Shown here in pieces: positions 42,275 to 51,163 of a DNA stretch of 64,000 nt (position 1 is its first letter; each line of letters opens with the position of its first letter). The notes under the pieces were generated by a model that made no database searches, was not told the DNA's origin, and saw only the letters and a list, made by a program, of their open reading frames with translations. The position numbers were made by a program, and so were the translations under genes. This DNA comes from Pelotalea chapellei (GTDB taxonomy: Bacteria > Desulfobacterota > Desulfuromonadia > Geobacterales > Pseudopelobacteraceae): positions 28,472 through 92,471 of the forward strand of contig NZ_JAHDYS010000016.1 in the NCBI RefSeq assembly GCF_018531195.1, given 5' to 3'.

Positions 42275-43419
42275 GCACTACCGGACAGATGCACATAACA
42301 GGCTTTATCAGGCACCTTCTCGCGGCAACCGCCAATGCTTCCCTGTACGGCATGGCCCATCCCCAGGTCAGGCGCCTCACCAGTGACGCCTTTGAAAGCC
42401 TGCTCAAGGCGCTTGAAGATCGCCAGGCATTTTCCCTGCTGGTGATTGACAATGAGCTGGTTGTTGAAGGAGTGCCTCAGGAACAGAGCCTCTTCATGGG
42501 GCGTTTCGTGCAGATACTTACTACTCGCGGGATTGGACATGTCAAAATTTCAGCAGGCATCTCCCGGCAGGAGGTGGAGGGATTTATTGCAGGTCTCGCC
42601 CGTCAGGGGGACAGCTCTCATGGAATGGTTTCCAGCGAACATCTGCGGCTCGGCAGGGTTAAAATGCGGCAGGAGGAGGAAGGTGCCGCCGACCCGTTCA
42701 ACCCTCGCATAAAAATTCCCGAAATGCCGGCCCATGAGCGCGCACATTTCATGGATATTTACGAGACTGTGAAAAAGCGTCGCAAGCTCCACATGACCGG
42801 TATATCCGAAATTGTCTCTGGGTTTGTGGATGTTTTTCGTCAGGAAGGGAAGCCGCTGATGGTCATGGCTGCTTTGCGCGAAACCGATGAATATACCTTC
42901 ACCCATTCGACCAATGTTTGCATCCTGAACATGGCTCAAGCCATGGCCATGGGTATCGAGGGGCAGATGCTTAACGACATCGGCATTGCCGCCATGCTGC
43001 ATGACATCGGCAAGCTCTTTGTACCGGAAGAAATTCTGGTAAAAAAAGGTTCGCTGACTCTTGATGAGATCGAGATCATGAGGAAGCACCCCACCAAGGG
43101 AGCACGCTATCTCATGGATGCTCCGGGTGTTCCCCGTTTGGCAATTTCCACCGCTTTCGAGCACCACATGAAGTTCAATTTCAATGGGTATCCCAAGGTT
43201 CCTGCCGGCTGGCAGCAGAATCTCTGCAGTCAGATGACCAACATTTCGGATGTTTTCGATGCGCTGCGGACCCGTCGGCCATACCATGAGCCGATGGAAC
43301 TGCCAGAGATCGCCAATATTATGCTGAATATCATCGGCACCGACCTGCATCCGGTTTTGACCCGTAATTTTCTGAAAATAATCTCCCGGCTGATGGAAGA
43401 TTTAAAGACCTCATCCTGA
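42271..43419 (+). CDS. HD-GYP domain phosphodiesterase with shared N-terminal module
   Basis: 382 residues. Residues 5-110 are related to the N-terminus of the preceding protein (L-x-V-E-G ... F-V-Q-I-L-T-T-R-G-I ... G-I-S-R-Q-E-V-E-G-F-I-A-G-L). The HD-GYP domain has all signatures: FTHSTNVCIL (about 210), MLHDIGKLF (about 242-250), HPTKGARYL (about 271), FEHHMKFNFNGYP (about 297-309) and the late Asp in ISDVFDALRTRRPY. Unlike the HD-GYP protein at 9.0 kb it keeps the HDIGK lysine. It probably hydrolyses c-di-GMP. ATGA overlap with the upstream gene. Confidence 0.88.
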   Translation: MSTTGQMHITGFIRHLLAATANASLYGMAHPQVRRLTSDAFESLLKALEDRQAFSLLVIDNELVVEGVPQEQSLFMGRFVQILTTRGIGHVKISAGISRQEVEGFIAGLARQGDSSHGMVSSEHLRLGRVKMRQEEEGAADPFNPRIKIPEMPAHERAHFMDIYETVKKRRKLHMTGISEIVSGFVDVFRQEGKPLMVMAALRETDEYTFTHSTNVCILNMAQAMAMGIEGQMLNDIGIAAMLHDIGKLFVPEEILVKKGSLTLDEIEIMRKHPTKGARYLMDAPGVPRLAISTAFEHHMKFNFNGYPKVPAGWQQNLCSQMTNISDVFDALRTRRPYHEPMELPEIANIMLNIIGTDLHPVLTRNFLKIISRLMEDLKTSS

Positions 43420-43500
43420 CGCCATACATTTCCGCTAGCCCCGCATATTCCGCTCGGCGTTCTTTTCCGTCAGACTCCTAGAAGGCTGTTGAACAACCTG

Positions 43501-44445
43501 CTAGACATGGTTGCGCAGCATCAGTTCGGCAGGGTGGGGAGCGAGGTATATCTGTTGTTTGAGGTAGGTCTGGTCGTACTTGTGCACATAGTGCTTCAGT
43601 AGTGTCAGGGGCACGATCAGCGGCACGAGCCGGTTGTGATACTGATCGATAACGGCGAGCAGTTCCTGTTTCTCGCCTTGGTCCAGCTGTTTTTTGAAGT
43701 ATCCCATGATGTGCATGAGCACATTCGTATTCTTCTTGACCGTGGCATGTAGTGCCAGGGCTTTCATGAACAGTTCTTCGTAAGCTGCAAAGAGTTCTTT
43801 TTCCGGTAGTTGATGGGGGTTGCCGACCAGGGCTCCCAGCTCGCGGTAGTATTGGGTGCTGTGGGACATGATCAAAAGTTTGTGGGCCGTGTGGAACTGC
43901 ACCAGTCCATGAATGTCAGGGCTCTTCAGCAGAAAGTCTTTCCAGCGGCGATAGCTGAAAACCCGCTCGATGAAGTTTTCACGAATCTCCGCGTCGTTGA
44001 GCCGCCCCTCCTCTTCAACCGGCAAAAGCGGAAAATGCCTGACCACCGCATCGGCGAATAATCCGCGACCGGTTTTGGCTGCAACGTTGTTGTTGTACAC
44101 CTTGACGCGATACAGGCCGGAGCTGGGGGAATCTTTTTTGAAAATGAAGCCGCATAGATCCTCAGATTCCAGCGCCCGCGCGCGTGCTTCGCAATAGGCA
44201 GTCATCTGCCCGGTCCTGTCGATGCGGGAGGTGCGGGTCATCAGGTGGGGATTTTCAGGGTCTCCCTCCAGGCGCATCGCCTCGCGTGGTGTCGGCAGTC
44301 CGCACTCCACTTCGGGACAGATCGGCAGGAAGTTGAAAAAGTGTCCCAACGTGTCGGTTATGTAGCGGTCATGTTTGTGGCCACCATCATAGCGGACTTC
44401 CTGGCCAAGCAGGCAGGCACTTACGCCGATTGTAATGGCTGTCAT
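43501..44445 (-). CDS. DUF523 and DUF1722 fusion protein
   Basis: 314 residues. The N-terminal half (ITIGVSACLLGQEVRYDGGHKHDRYI ... PEVECGLPTPREAMRLEG ... CGFIFKKDSPSSGLYRVKVY) is DUF523, with conserved Cys residues at SACLLG, CPEVECG and CGFI. The C-terminal half (YHNRLVPLIVPLTLLKHYVHKYDQTYLKQQIYLAPHP) is DUF1722 (YbgA). The fusion is common in Proteobacteria; its role is not established. It overlaps the recN stop by 4 bases. Confidence 0.88.
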   Translation of the reverse strand: MTAITIGVSACLLGQEVRYDGGHKHDRYITDTLGHFFNFLPICPEVECGLPTPREAMRLEGDPENPHLMTRTSRIDRTGQMTAYCEARARALESEDLCGFIFKKDSPSSGLYRVKVYNNNVAAKTGRGLFADAVVRHFPLLPVEEEGRLNDAEIRENFIERVFSYRRWKDFLLKSPDIHGLVQFHTAHKLLIMSHSTQYYRELGALVGNPHQLPEKELFAAYEELFMKALALHATVKKNTNVLMHIMGYFKKQLDQGEKQELLAVIDQYHNRLVPLIVPLTLLKHYVHKYDQTYLKQQIYLAPHPAELMLRNHV

Positions 44446-46109
44446 GATCTCGCCTGTGCCGCGGCGATCATTTCGCGGGCATGAGTTCTGGTGGTGTCGG
44501 TGATGGTTGTACCCCCCAGCATGCGCGCTATCTCACCGGTGCGGCTGTCGTCATCCAGAGCAATTACCGTGGTGGCGGTTCGTCCGTTGAGCACCTGTTT
44601 TTCCACCTGCAGATGGTGGTCGGCGAAAGCGGCAACTTGCGGCAGGTGGGTGATGCAGAGGACCTGCTGACTTCCAGCGACATTCTTCAGCTTGGCCCCG
44701 ACCAGCTCGGATGTGGCCCCGCCGATGCCGGTGTCAACTTCGTCAAAGACCAGGGTGGGTACATCACCCTCGGGCAGCACCTGCTTGATCGCCAGCATCA
44801 GGCGCGACAGTTCGCCCCCTGAGGCGACCTTGGCAAGCGGGCGGGGAGTTTCGCCCGGGTTTGGGGAAAACAGAAACTCGACCCGTTCGTAGCCAGTGGA
44901 GCGAGGTTCAGTCAACGGTGTCAGGCCAGCTTCGATAATTGCATTCTTCATTGCCAGCTGATGAACTTCAGCCTCCAGAGATTTTTTCAGCTCTGCGGCA
45001 GCTGCACTGCGGCGTGCCGTCAGTTCCGCTCCGCATGTCTCCATTTCCGCCGCCAGATGTTGACATTCGGTTTCAAGCTGCTGACGATCCAGCTGTTGAT
45101 CGGCCAAAGTCTCGAGCTCGGAGTCGATCCGCTGCTTGTATCCCAGAATTTCTTCAATAGTGGTACCGTACTTTTTCTTGAGGCGTCCGATCTGGTCGAG
45201 ACGGTCGTCTGTCTGCTGCAGCGAGGCAGGGTCACTCTCAATGCGGGATGAATAATCGCGCAGGCTGATGGCCGCATCTTCAAGCTGCAGGTAGGCGCCC
45301 TCAATGGATGCGGCGGTTTCACTCAAAGTCTGATCAATAGAGGCAATTTCGGCAATGGAGGAGGAGATGCGCCGCAGTTGCCCCAGGATGGCACCTTCCC
45401 CGCCATAAAGTCGTTCAAACGCCTCGCCGCTGACGCCGCCCAGTTTTTCGGCGTTGGCCAGAAGCTGGCGCTCTTCTTCCAGATCCGTATCTTCTCCGGC
45501 TTTCAGTCCGGCTGCGGCAATCTCCTCCGACTGAAAGGAGAGCAGGTCCAGTCGGCGTGCAGCCTCACGCTCTTCCTCATCCAGGTGTTCCAGGCGCCGT
45601 TTGAGAACCTGGAGCCGTCCGTGGATTTCGGAAAATTTCTCACGCAAAGGGATGCAGCCGGCAAAGGTATCCAGCAGCAGCAGCTGGTTGTCCGGCCTGA
45701 GCAGGGTCTGGGATTCGTGCTGCCCGTAGATGTTGATCAGGCGGCGGGAAATATCGGTCAGCAGGGACAGGGTGGCCATGTTGCCGTTGATGAAGATGCG
45801 GTTCTTTCCGGCGCGGGAGATGGAACGCTTGATGAGCAGTTCACCGTCGCATTCGAAGCCCGATTCCTCGAGCAGCTGCCGCAATTCCTGTCGTTCCCCA
45901 ACATCGAAGAGTGCCTCTACGCTGGCTTCTTCCTCCCCGGAGCGAATCAGGTCAGCCGAGGCGCGACCTCCCATGATCAGACCGACTGCATCGATGATGA
46001 TGGATTTGCCAGCCCCTGTTTCACCGGTCAGCATGGTCAGTCCCCGGCCGAAGGAGAGGTGCAGTGAATCAATGATGGCAATATTGGTAATGGACAGATC
46101 GGTCAGCAT
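44442..46109 (-). CDS. recN: DNA repair ATPase RecN
   Basis: 555 residues, SMC-like. MLTDLSITNIAIIDSLHLSFGRGLTMLTGETGAGKSIIIDAVGLIMGGRAS gives the N-terminal Walker A, coiled-coil arms follow (about 150-380), and KVASGGELSRLMLAIK with TLVFDEVDTGIGGATSELVG give signature and Walker B. RecN holds broken DNA ends together during recombinational repair. It is downstream of nadK across a 33-base palindrome. Confidence 0.95.
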   Translation of the reverse strand: MLTDLSITNIAIIDSLHLSFGRGLTMLTGETGAGKSIIIDAVGLIMGGRASADLIRSGEEEASVEALFDVGERQELRQLLEESGFECDGELLIKRSISRAGKNRIFINGNMATLSLLTDISRRLINIYGQHESQTLLRPDNQLLLLDTFAGCIPLREKFSEIHGRLQVLKRRLEHLDEEEREAARRLDLLSFQSEEIAAAGLKAGEDTDLEEERQLLANAEKLGGVSGEAFERLYGGEGAILGQLRRISSSIAEIASIDQTLSETAASIEGAYLQLEDAAISLRDYSSRIESDPASLQQTDDRLDQIGRLKKKYGTTIEEILGYKQRIDSELETLADQQLDRQQLETECQHLAAEMETCGAELTARRSAAAAELKKSLEAEVHQLAMKNAIIEAGLTPLTEPRSTGYERVEFLFSPNPGETPRPLAKVASGGELSRLMLAIKQVLPEGDVPTLVFDEVDTGIGGATSELVGAKLKNVAGSQQVLCITHLPQVAAFADHHLQVEKQVLNGRTATTVIALDDDSRTGEIARMLGGTTITDTTRTHAREMIAAAQARS

Positions 46110-46137
46110 GGCGGCAGTTCTCCCGGAGAGGTACGGA

Positions 46138-46170
46138 AAACCCTAAAGGTTTTAAAAACCTTTAGGGTTT
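46138..46170. repeat. 33-base perfect palindrome between nadK and recN
   Basis: Arms of 16 bases (AAACCCTAAAGGTTTT and its inverse) around one central A. It ends 14 bases from the nadK stop and 28 from the recN start. It has no T tract after the stem, so it is not a standard terminator; a cruciform, an mRNA hairpin or a protein site are all possible. Confidence 0.75.
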
Positions 46171-46184
46171 AGATTTGGACTACG

Positions 46185-47048
46185 CTAACGCTCCCCCCAC
46201 TTCAGTTTCGTACGCAGGATTTCAAAATAGTCCTTGCTGCGGGACATGACCAGGGCTGTGGTTTTGAGTGCCCGCCGAATCTCGACCGAGTCTCCCTCCT
46301 TCAGTTCGAAACCGACCTGGCCATCCAGGGTCAGGTACACATTTTCATCAAAGGATGAGGTGACGGTCACTGAGACGATCGAATCATCAGTGATCACAAT
46401 CGGGCGATTGGTCAGGGTGTGGGGACAGATTGGAGTGATGACGATACAGCTCATCAGCGGCTGGATGATGGGGCCGCCGGCGGCCATGGAATAACCGGTA
46501 GAGCCTGTCGGAGTGGAAATGATCAGTCCGTCCCCCTTGTATGTGGTCAGAAAATGACGGTTTACCCTGGTTTCAAGATCAACAATGCGTGCCAAGGCTC
46601 CCTTATTGATGACCACGTCATTAAGCACATGACATTTCTCGATTGCCTTTCCTTCACGGTGGAGTGTCACTTCCAGCATCATGCGCTCGGAGACACGGGG
46701 ATTGCCCTCCAGGCAGCGCTCCAGGCGTGGATAAAGCTCCTCCAGGGTTATTTCAGTCAGAAAGCCGAGGCTGCCCAGATTGACTCCGAGAATGGGGACA
46801 TCTCTTCCACTGAAGAGACGGGCGACGGAAATAAGGGTGCCGTCGCCGCCCAACACCACCACCAGTTCGGCCTGGTCGCGGATCTCTTCCTGGGGAATCC
46901 CCTTCTGATTGCTGATGTGACGAGCCAGATGTTCGTCCACCAACGGAGCACAGCCCCGCTCCTCGAGCCAGCTGACCAGCTCGTTAGCCACTACCTGACA
47001 GCGCGGATCGTGCATTTTCGCAAATATGGCAACATTGTGAAGGGTCAT
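46185..47048 (-). CDS. nadK: NAD kinase
   Basis: 287 residues. VVLGGDGTLISVARLF (about 62-77) is the GGDG active-site motif, NDVVINKGALARIV (about 142) and GDGLIISTPTGSTGYSMAAGGPI (about 172-194) complete the NAD kinase set. It phosphorylates NAD+ to NADP+. It is 3 bases downstream of valS and ahead of recN, so the three form a likely operon. Confidence 0.95.
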   Translation of the reverse strand: MTLHNVAIFAKMHDPRCQVVANELVSWLEERGCAPLVDEHLARHISNQKGIPQEEIRDQAELVVVLGGDGTLISVARLFSGRDVPILGVNLGSLGFLTEITLEELYPRLERCLEGNPRVSERMMLEVTLHREGKAIEKCHVLNDVVINKGALARIVDLETRVNRHFLTTYKGDGLIISTPTGSTGYSMAAGGPIIQPLMSCIVITPICPHTLTNRPIVITDDSIVSVTVTSSFDENVYLTLDGQVGFELKEGDSVEIRRALKTTALVMSRSKDYFEILRTKLKWGER

Positions 47049-47051
47049 TAT

Positions 47052-49736
47052 CTATACCTTTAACTTGACAATCTTTTGCAGGCTTTCCTCCAGAACCTGT
47101 TTCTTGTCGGTCACTTCGGCCAGTTTTTGTCGCTCTTTAGCAACGACATCCGCCGGTGCGCGATCAACAAAGCTGGGGTTGGACAGCTTTTTGGAGAACA
47201 TCTCGATCTCTTTCTCGATCTTGGCAATCTCCTTTAACAGGCGCTTTTCCTCTTCCTCTACATTTACCAGTCCCTTGAGCGGCACGTAAATCTGAATGTC
47301 TCCTGCAACCTGGATGGAAGCATCTTCCGGCTTTTCAACCTCCTGCCCGATGGCAAGGTCGGATATGCGGGCCAGGCTGATTATGGCTGCTTCGTTGTGC
47401 TTCATGAGCCGCAGACTGTCTCCGCCGGCACAGGAGAGGATGACCGCAATCTGCTTTGAGGGTGGAACTTCCATCTCCCCGCGGATGTTACGGATACCGC
47501 TGATCACCGCCATCACCCGCTCCATATCGGCGGCCGCCTGGGGAAAGGAGTGGCTGTCGCTGTACGAGGGGTACTCTGCCAGCATGATGGTGGCCGTGCC
47601 CTGATCCCCGGTGCCCGGTCCCTGTCTCTTCGGCAACGCCTGCCAGATCTCTTCGGTGATGAAGGGCATGAAGGGGTGCAGCAGCCGCAGCAGGTTCTCA
47701 AGCGTGTACCAGAGCACATACTGGACGGTCTGCTTGCGCTCGGGGGTCCCGTTATACAGGTCCTGCTTGGAAAGCTCGAGATACCAGTCGCAGAACTCGC
47801 TCCAGGTGAACTGGTACAGCGCCATGGCACTTTCGTTGTAACGATAGCCGGTCAGCGTTTCATCAACCATCCGGCAGGTTTCATTCAGGCGGTGCAGGAT
47901 CCACTGGTCGCCCTGGGAGTATTTCAGCTCCGCCGGATTGATGGATGAAGGATCGAAACCTTCCAGGTTCATCAGGGTGAAGCGGGCGGCATTCCAGACT
48001 TTGTTGCAGAAGTTGCGGTATCCGGAGATGCGCTCTTCGGCCAGCTTGATGTCACGCCCCTGGGCGGCGAAGGCGGCCAGGGTAAAGCGGAAGGCATCGG
48101 TGCCGTACTGGTCGATCACAGTCAAAGGATCGATGACATTGCCTTTGGATTTTGACATTTTCTGGCCCTGAGCGTCGCGCACAAGGGCATGGATGTAGAC
48201 ATCCCTGAATGGCACTTCGTCCATAAAGTGCAGTCCCATCATCATCATCCGGGCCACCCAGAAGAAGAGGATGTCGAAGCCCGTTATCAGGCACGAGGTG
48301 GGGTAGAATGTTTTCAGTTCTTCTGTTCGGTCCGGCCAACCCATGGTGGAGAAGGGCCATAGAGCCGAAGAAAACCAGGTATCGAGCACATCGGTCTCCT
48401 GGCGGATCTCATCGCTGTTGCAGTGTGCGCAGCGGGTGGGATCTTCCATGGCAACCGTGACTTTTCCGCAGTGGTCGCAAAACCACGCAGGAATGCGGTG
48501 TCCCCACCATATCTGGCGCGAGATACACCAGTCGCGGATATTCTCCATCCAGTCGTAGTAGGTGTTCTCCCACTGCTTGGGAAGGATGCGGGTTTTGCCC
48601 TCTTTGACAGCTGCCAGAGCACGCTCTGCCAGTGGAGCCACTTTGACATACCACTGCAGAGACAGATATGGTTCCACCACTGTCTTGCAACGGTAGCAGC
48701 CGCCTACCGACATGGGGTGGTCATCTGTTTTCTCCAGCAGTCCGGCCTCTTCGAGCTCGGCCACGATGCGGGTGCGGGCTGCGGGGCAATCCATCCCTTC
48801 GTACTGGTGTCCGGCAGCATTGATGATGCCCGATTCATCCAGAATGTTGATCCGGTCCAGGCCATGCCGGACTCCAACTTCGAAGTCATTGAAGTCATGG
48901 GCAGGAGTGATCTTGACCACTCCGGTACCGAACTCCCGGTCAACATATTCATCCGCAACAACCGGGATCTCCCGGTTTATCAGCGGCAGGATCACTTTTT
49001 TACCGATCAGATGCTGATAGCGCTCGTCGTCCGGATGCACTGCAACGGCCGTGTCTCCCAGCATGGTTTCCGGTCGCGTGGTAGCAACAACAACGTAACT
49101 GCCCGGTGCGCCGACAACAGGATAGCGAATGTGCCAGAGGTGCCCCTTCTTGTCCTCATGCTCGACTTCAATATCTGACAAAGCCGTATGGCAACGGGGG
49201 CACCAGTTGATCAGCCGGTTGTCGCGGTAAATCAGGCCATCTTCGAACAGTTTTACAAAGACAGTGCGTACCGCCTTTGAAAGACCCTCATCCATCGTGA
49301 AACGTTCGCGCTCCCAGTCGCAAGATGCGCCCAGACGTTTCAGCTGACCGATGATCTGGCCGCCCGATTCGGCCTTCCACTTCCAGACCCGTTCGATAAA
49401 AGCATCGCGTCCCAGTTCATGCCGGTCTTTCTTCTCTCCTGCCAGTTGGCGTTCAACCACGTTCTGGGTAGCGATACCGGCATGGTCCGTGCCGGGCATC
49501 CAGAGTACATTATATCCCTGCATGCGTTTCCATCGGCAGAGAATGTCCTGCAGGGTATTGTTGAGCGCGTGCCCCATGTGCAGGGCTCCGGTAACATTCG
49601 GGGGAGGGATGACAATACTGTATGGCTTCTTGTCCGATGTGGCTTCAGCGCGGAAGTAGCCTTTCTCCTCCCACTCGGTGTACCACCTTTTTTCAACGTC
49701 ATGGGGCTCGTAGCCTTTGGCAAGTTCCTTGTTCAT
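47052..49736 (-). CDS. valS: Valine-tRNA ligase
   Basis: 894 residues. PPPNVTGALHMGHALNNTL contains the HIGH motif, KMSKSKGNVIDP the KMSKS motif (about 517-528). The CP1 editing domain (TTRPETMLGDTAVAVHPDDERY), a zinc-binding-like segment in WFCDHCGKVTVAMEDPTRCAHC and the C-terminal coiled-coil tRNA arm are present. It is the first gene of the valS-nadK-recN group. Confidence 0.97.
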   Translation of the reverse strand: MNKELAKGYEPHDVEKRWYTEWEEKGYFRAEATSDKKPYSIVIPPPNVTGALHMGHALNNTLQDILCRWKRMQGYNVLWMPGTDHAGIATQNVVERQLAGEKKDRHELGRDAFIERVWKWKAESGGQIIGQLKRLGASCDWERERFTMDEGLSKAVRTVFVKLFEDGLIYRDNRLINWCPRCHTALSDIEVEHEDKKGHLWHIRYPVVGAPGSYVVVATTRPETMLGDTAVAVHPDDERYQHLIGKKVILPLINREIPVVADEYVDREFGTGVVKITPAHDFNDFEVGVRHGLDRINILDESGIINAAGHQYEGMDCPAARTRIVAELEEAGLLEKTDDHPMSVGGCYRCKTVVEPYLSLQWYVKVAPLAERALAAVKEGKTRILPKQWENTYYDWMENIRDWCISRQIWWGHRIPAWFCDHCGKVTVAMEDPTRCAHCNSDEIRQETDVLDTWFSSALWPFSTMGWPDRTEELKTFYPTSCLITGFDILFFWVARMMMMGLHFMDEVPFRDVYIHALVRDAQGQKMSKSKGNVIDPLTVIDQYGTDAFRFTLAAFAAQGRDIKLAEERISGYRNFCNKVWNAARFTLMNLEGFDPSSINPAELKYSQGDQWILHRLNETCRMVDETLTGYRYNESAMALYQFTWSEFCDWYLELSKQDLYNGTPERKQTVQYVLWYTLENLLRLLHPFMPFITEEIWQALPKRQGPGTGDQGTATIMLAEYPSYSDSHSFPQAAADMERVMAVISGIRNIRGEMEVPPSKQIAVILSCAGGDSLRLMKHNEAAIISLARISDLAIGQEVEKPEDASIQVAGDIQIYVPLKGLVNVEEEEKRLLKEIAKIEKEIEMFSKKLSNPSFVDRAPADVVAKERQKLAEVTDKKQVLEESLQKIVKLKV

Positions 49737-49887
49737 GGGTGCTGGTTACCTTTTTATCTGGGATCTGAGGATTTTTGTAAGTCAGCTACTATAAAAAAAA
49801 GAGGTGGATTATGCAACCTCCCCTTTCACAAAGAGCTTCACTATGTTTTTTAAAAGCGATTTTATTATAAAATATTTTAATTTATTC

Positions 49888-49915
49888 TTGACACTGCATG
49901 TGCTGTACGTAGTAT
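49888..49915 (+). promoter_or_regulatory. Promoter of the dihaem peroxidase gene
   Basis: TTGACA (49888-49893) and TAGTAT (49910-49915) with a 16-base spacer, 46 bases before the start codon. Confidence 0.55.
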
Positions 49916-49960
49916 TTGTAGTCGAGCAGTTTCACTATTTTTCACGCAGAGGAGGACTTC

Positions 49961-51001
49961 ATGATGCGGAAAGTTACCTTGGCTCTTATTCTGACGTTAA
50001 CTGCTGGAGCGGCCCACTCTTTTGCTGCGGAAGATCTGCAGGCCAGTGCAAAAGCTTTGTTCAAACCCATACCGACCAAGCCGCCTGTGATGAAAGGAAA
50101 TCCGGCCACACCTGCAAAAATTGATCTGGGTGCAAAGCTGTATTTTGATCCGAGACTTTCCAAGTCGCAGCTGATCAGCTGTAATACCTGTCATAACGTA
50201 GGACTGGGGGGTGCTGATCTGCAGGAAACCTCCACCGGGCATGGCTGGCAGAAAGGGCCGCGCAATGCGCCCACCGTGCTGAATTCCGTGTTCAATATTG
50301 CCCAGTTCTGGGATGGGCGGGCCAAGGATCTGGCTGAACAGGCCAAAGGTCCGGTGCAGGCTTCGGTGGAAATGAATGCCACGCCTGAACTGGTGCTGAA
50401 GACGCTCAACAGCATGCCCGGCTATGTGAAGGCTTTCAAGGCCGCTTTCCCGGCAGATAAAGATCCGGTTACTTTCGATAACATGGCCAAGGCTATCGAA
50501 GTGTATGAGGCAACACTGATTACCCCCAACGCTCCCTTTGATCAGTATCTGAAAGGGAGCCGGACAGCTCTGAATTCAAATCAGACAAAAGGATTGAAAC
50601 TGTTCATTGATAAAGGCTGTGTTACCTGTCATGGAGGTCGCAATCTTGGCGGGGGCGGCTACTATCCTTTCGGGGTTGTCAGCAAGCCGGTGGAAAGCAT
50701 CTTGCCGCGCGGGGACAAGGGGCGTTTCAAGGTGACCAATACTGCCAGTGACGAATATGTTTTCAGATCACCTTCCCTGCGCAATGTTGCCATTACCGCC
50801 CCATACTTTCATTCGGGGGTGGTATGGAGCTTGAAAGAGGCGGTGGCTGTCATGGGCTCTGCCCAGTTCGGCATCCAGCTCTCTTCGGATGAGACTGATG
50901 CCATCACCGCCTTCCTGGGAAGCCTGACAGGACAGCAGCCAAAAGTGGTTCATCCCCTGCTGCCGATCAGCACAGATACGACCCCTCATCCGGTTTTGTA
51001 G
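49961..51001 (+). CDS. Dihaem cytochrome c peroxidase (MacA/CcpA type)
   Basis: 346 residues with a signal peptide (MMRKVTLALILTLTAGAAHSFAAE). Two C-x-x-C-H haem sites: CNTCHN (about 72) and CVTCHGG (about 218). KLYFDPRLSKSQLISCNTCHNVGLGGADL and NAPTVLNSVFNIAQFWDGRAKDL are typical of bacterial peroxidases. It reduces hydrogen peroxide in the periplasm; in Geobacter the similar MacA also takes part in electron transfer. GGAGG before the ATG. A terminator follows. Confidence 0.95.
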   Translation: MMRKVTLALILTLTAGAAHSFAAEDLQASAKALFKPIPTKPPVMKGNPATPAKIDLGAKLYFDPRLSKSQLISCNTCHNVGLGGADLQETSTGHGWQKGPRNAPTVLNSVFNIAQFWDGRAKDLAEQAKGPVQASVEMNATPELVLKTLNSMPGYVKAFKAAFPADKDPVTFDNMAKAIEVYEATLITPNAPFDQYLKGSRTALNSNQTKGLKLFIDKGCVTCHGGRNLGGGGYYPFGVVSKPVESILPRGDKGRFKVTNTASDEYVFRSPSLRNVAITAPYFHSGVVWSLKEAVAVMGSAQFGIQLSSDETDAITAFLGSLTGQQPKVVHPLLPISTDTTPHPVL

Positions 51002-51028
51002 AAGTGGTTTTACAGCAGAATGGCAACG

Positions 51029-51060
51029 GCCCCCGGTGGTGACATCCGGGGGCTTTTTTT
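51029..51060 (+). terminator. Terminator after the peroxidase gene
   Basis: GCCCCCGG / CCGGGGGC hairpin followed by T7, 28 bases after the stop. Confidence 0.9.
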
Positions 51061-51163
51061 ATGTCTGTAGCCATGTCAGATACAACTTGATCTTTTTGGA
51101 AGAGAGTATAAAGTACACTCCTTAATGAAGAAACATCCGTCGAAATAACAGGAGGCCCGGATC

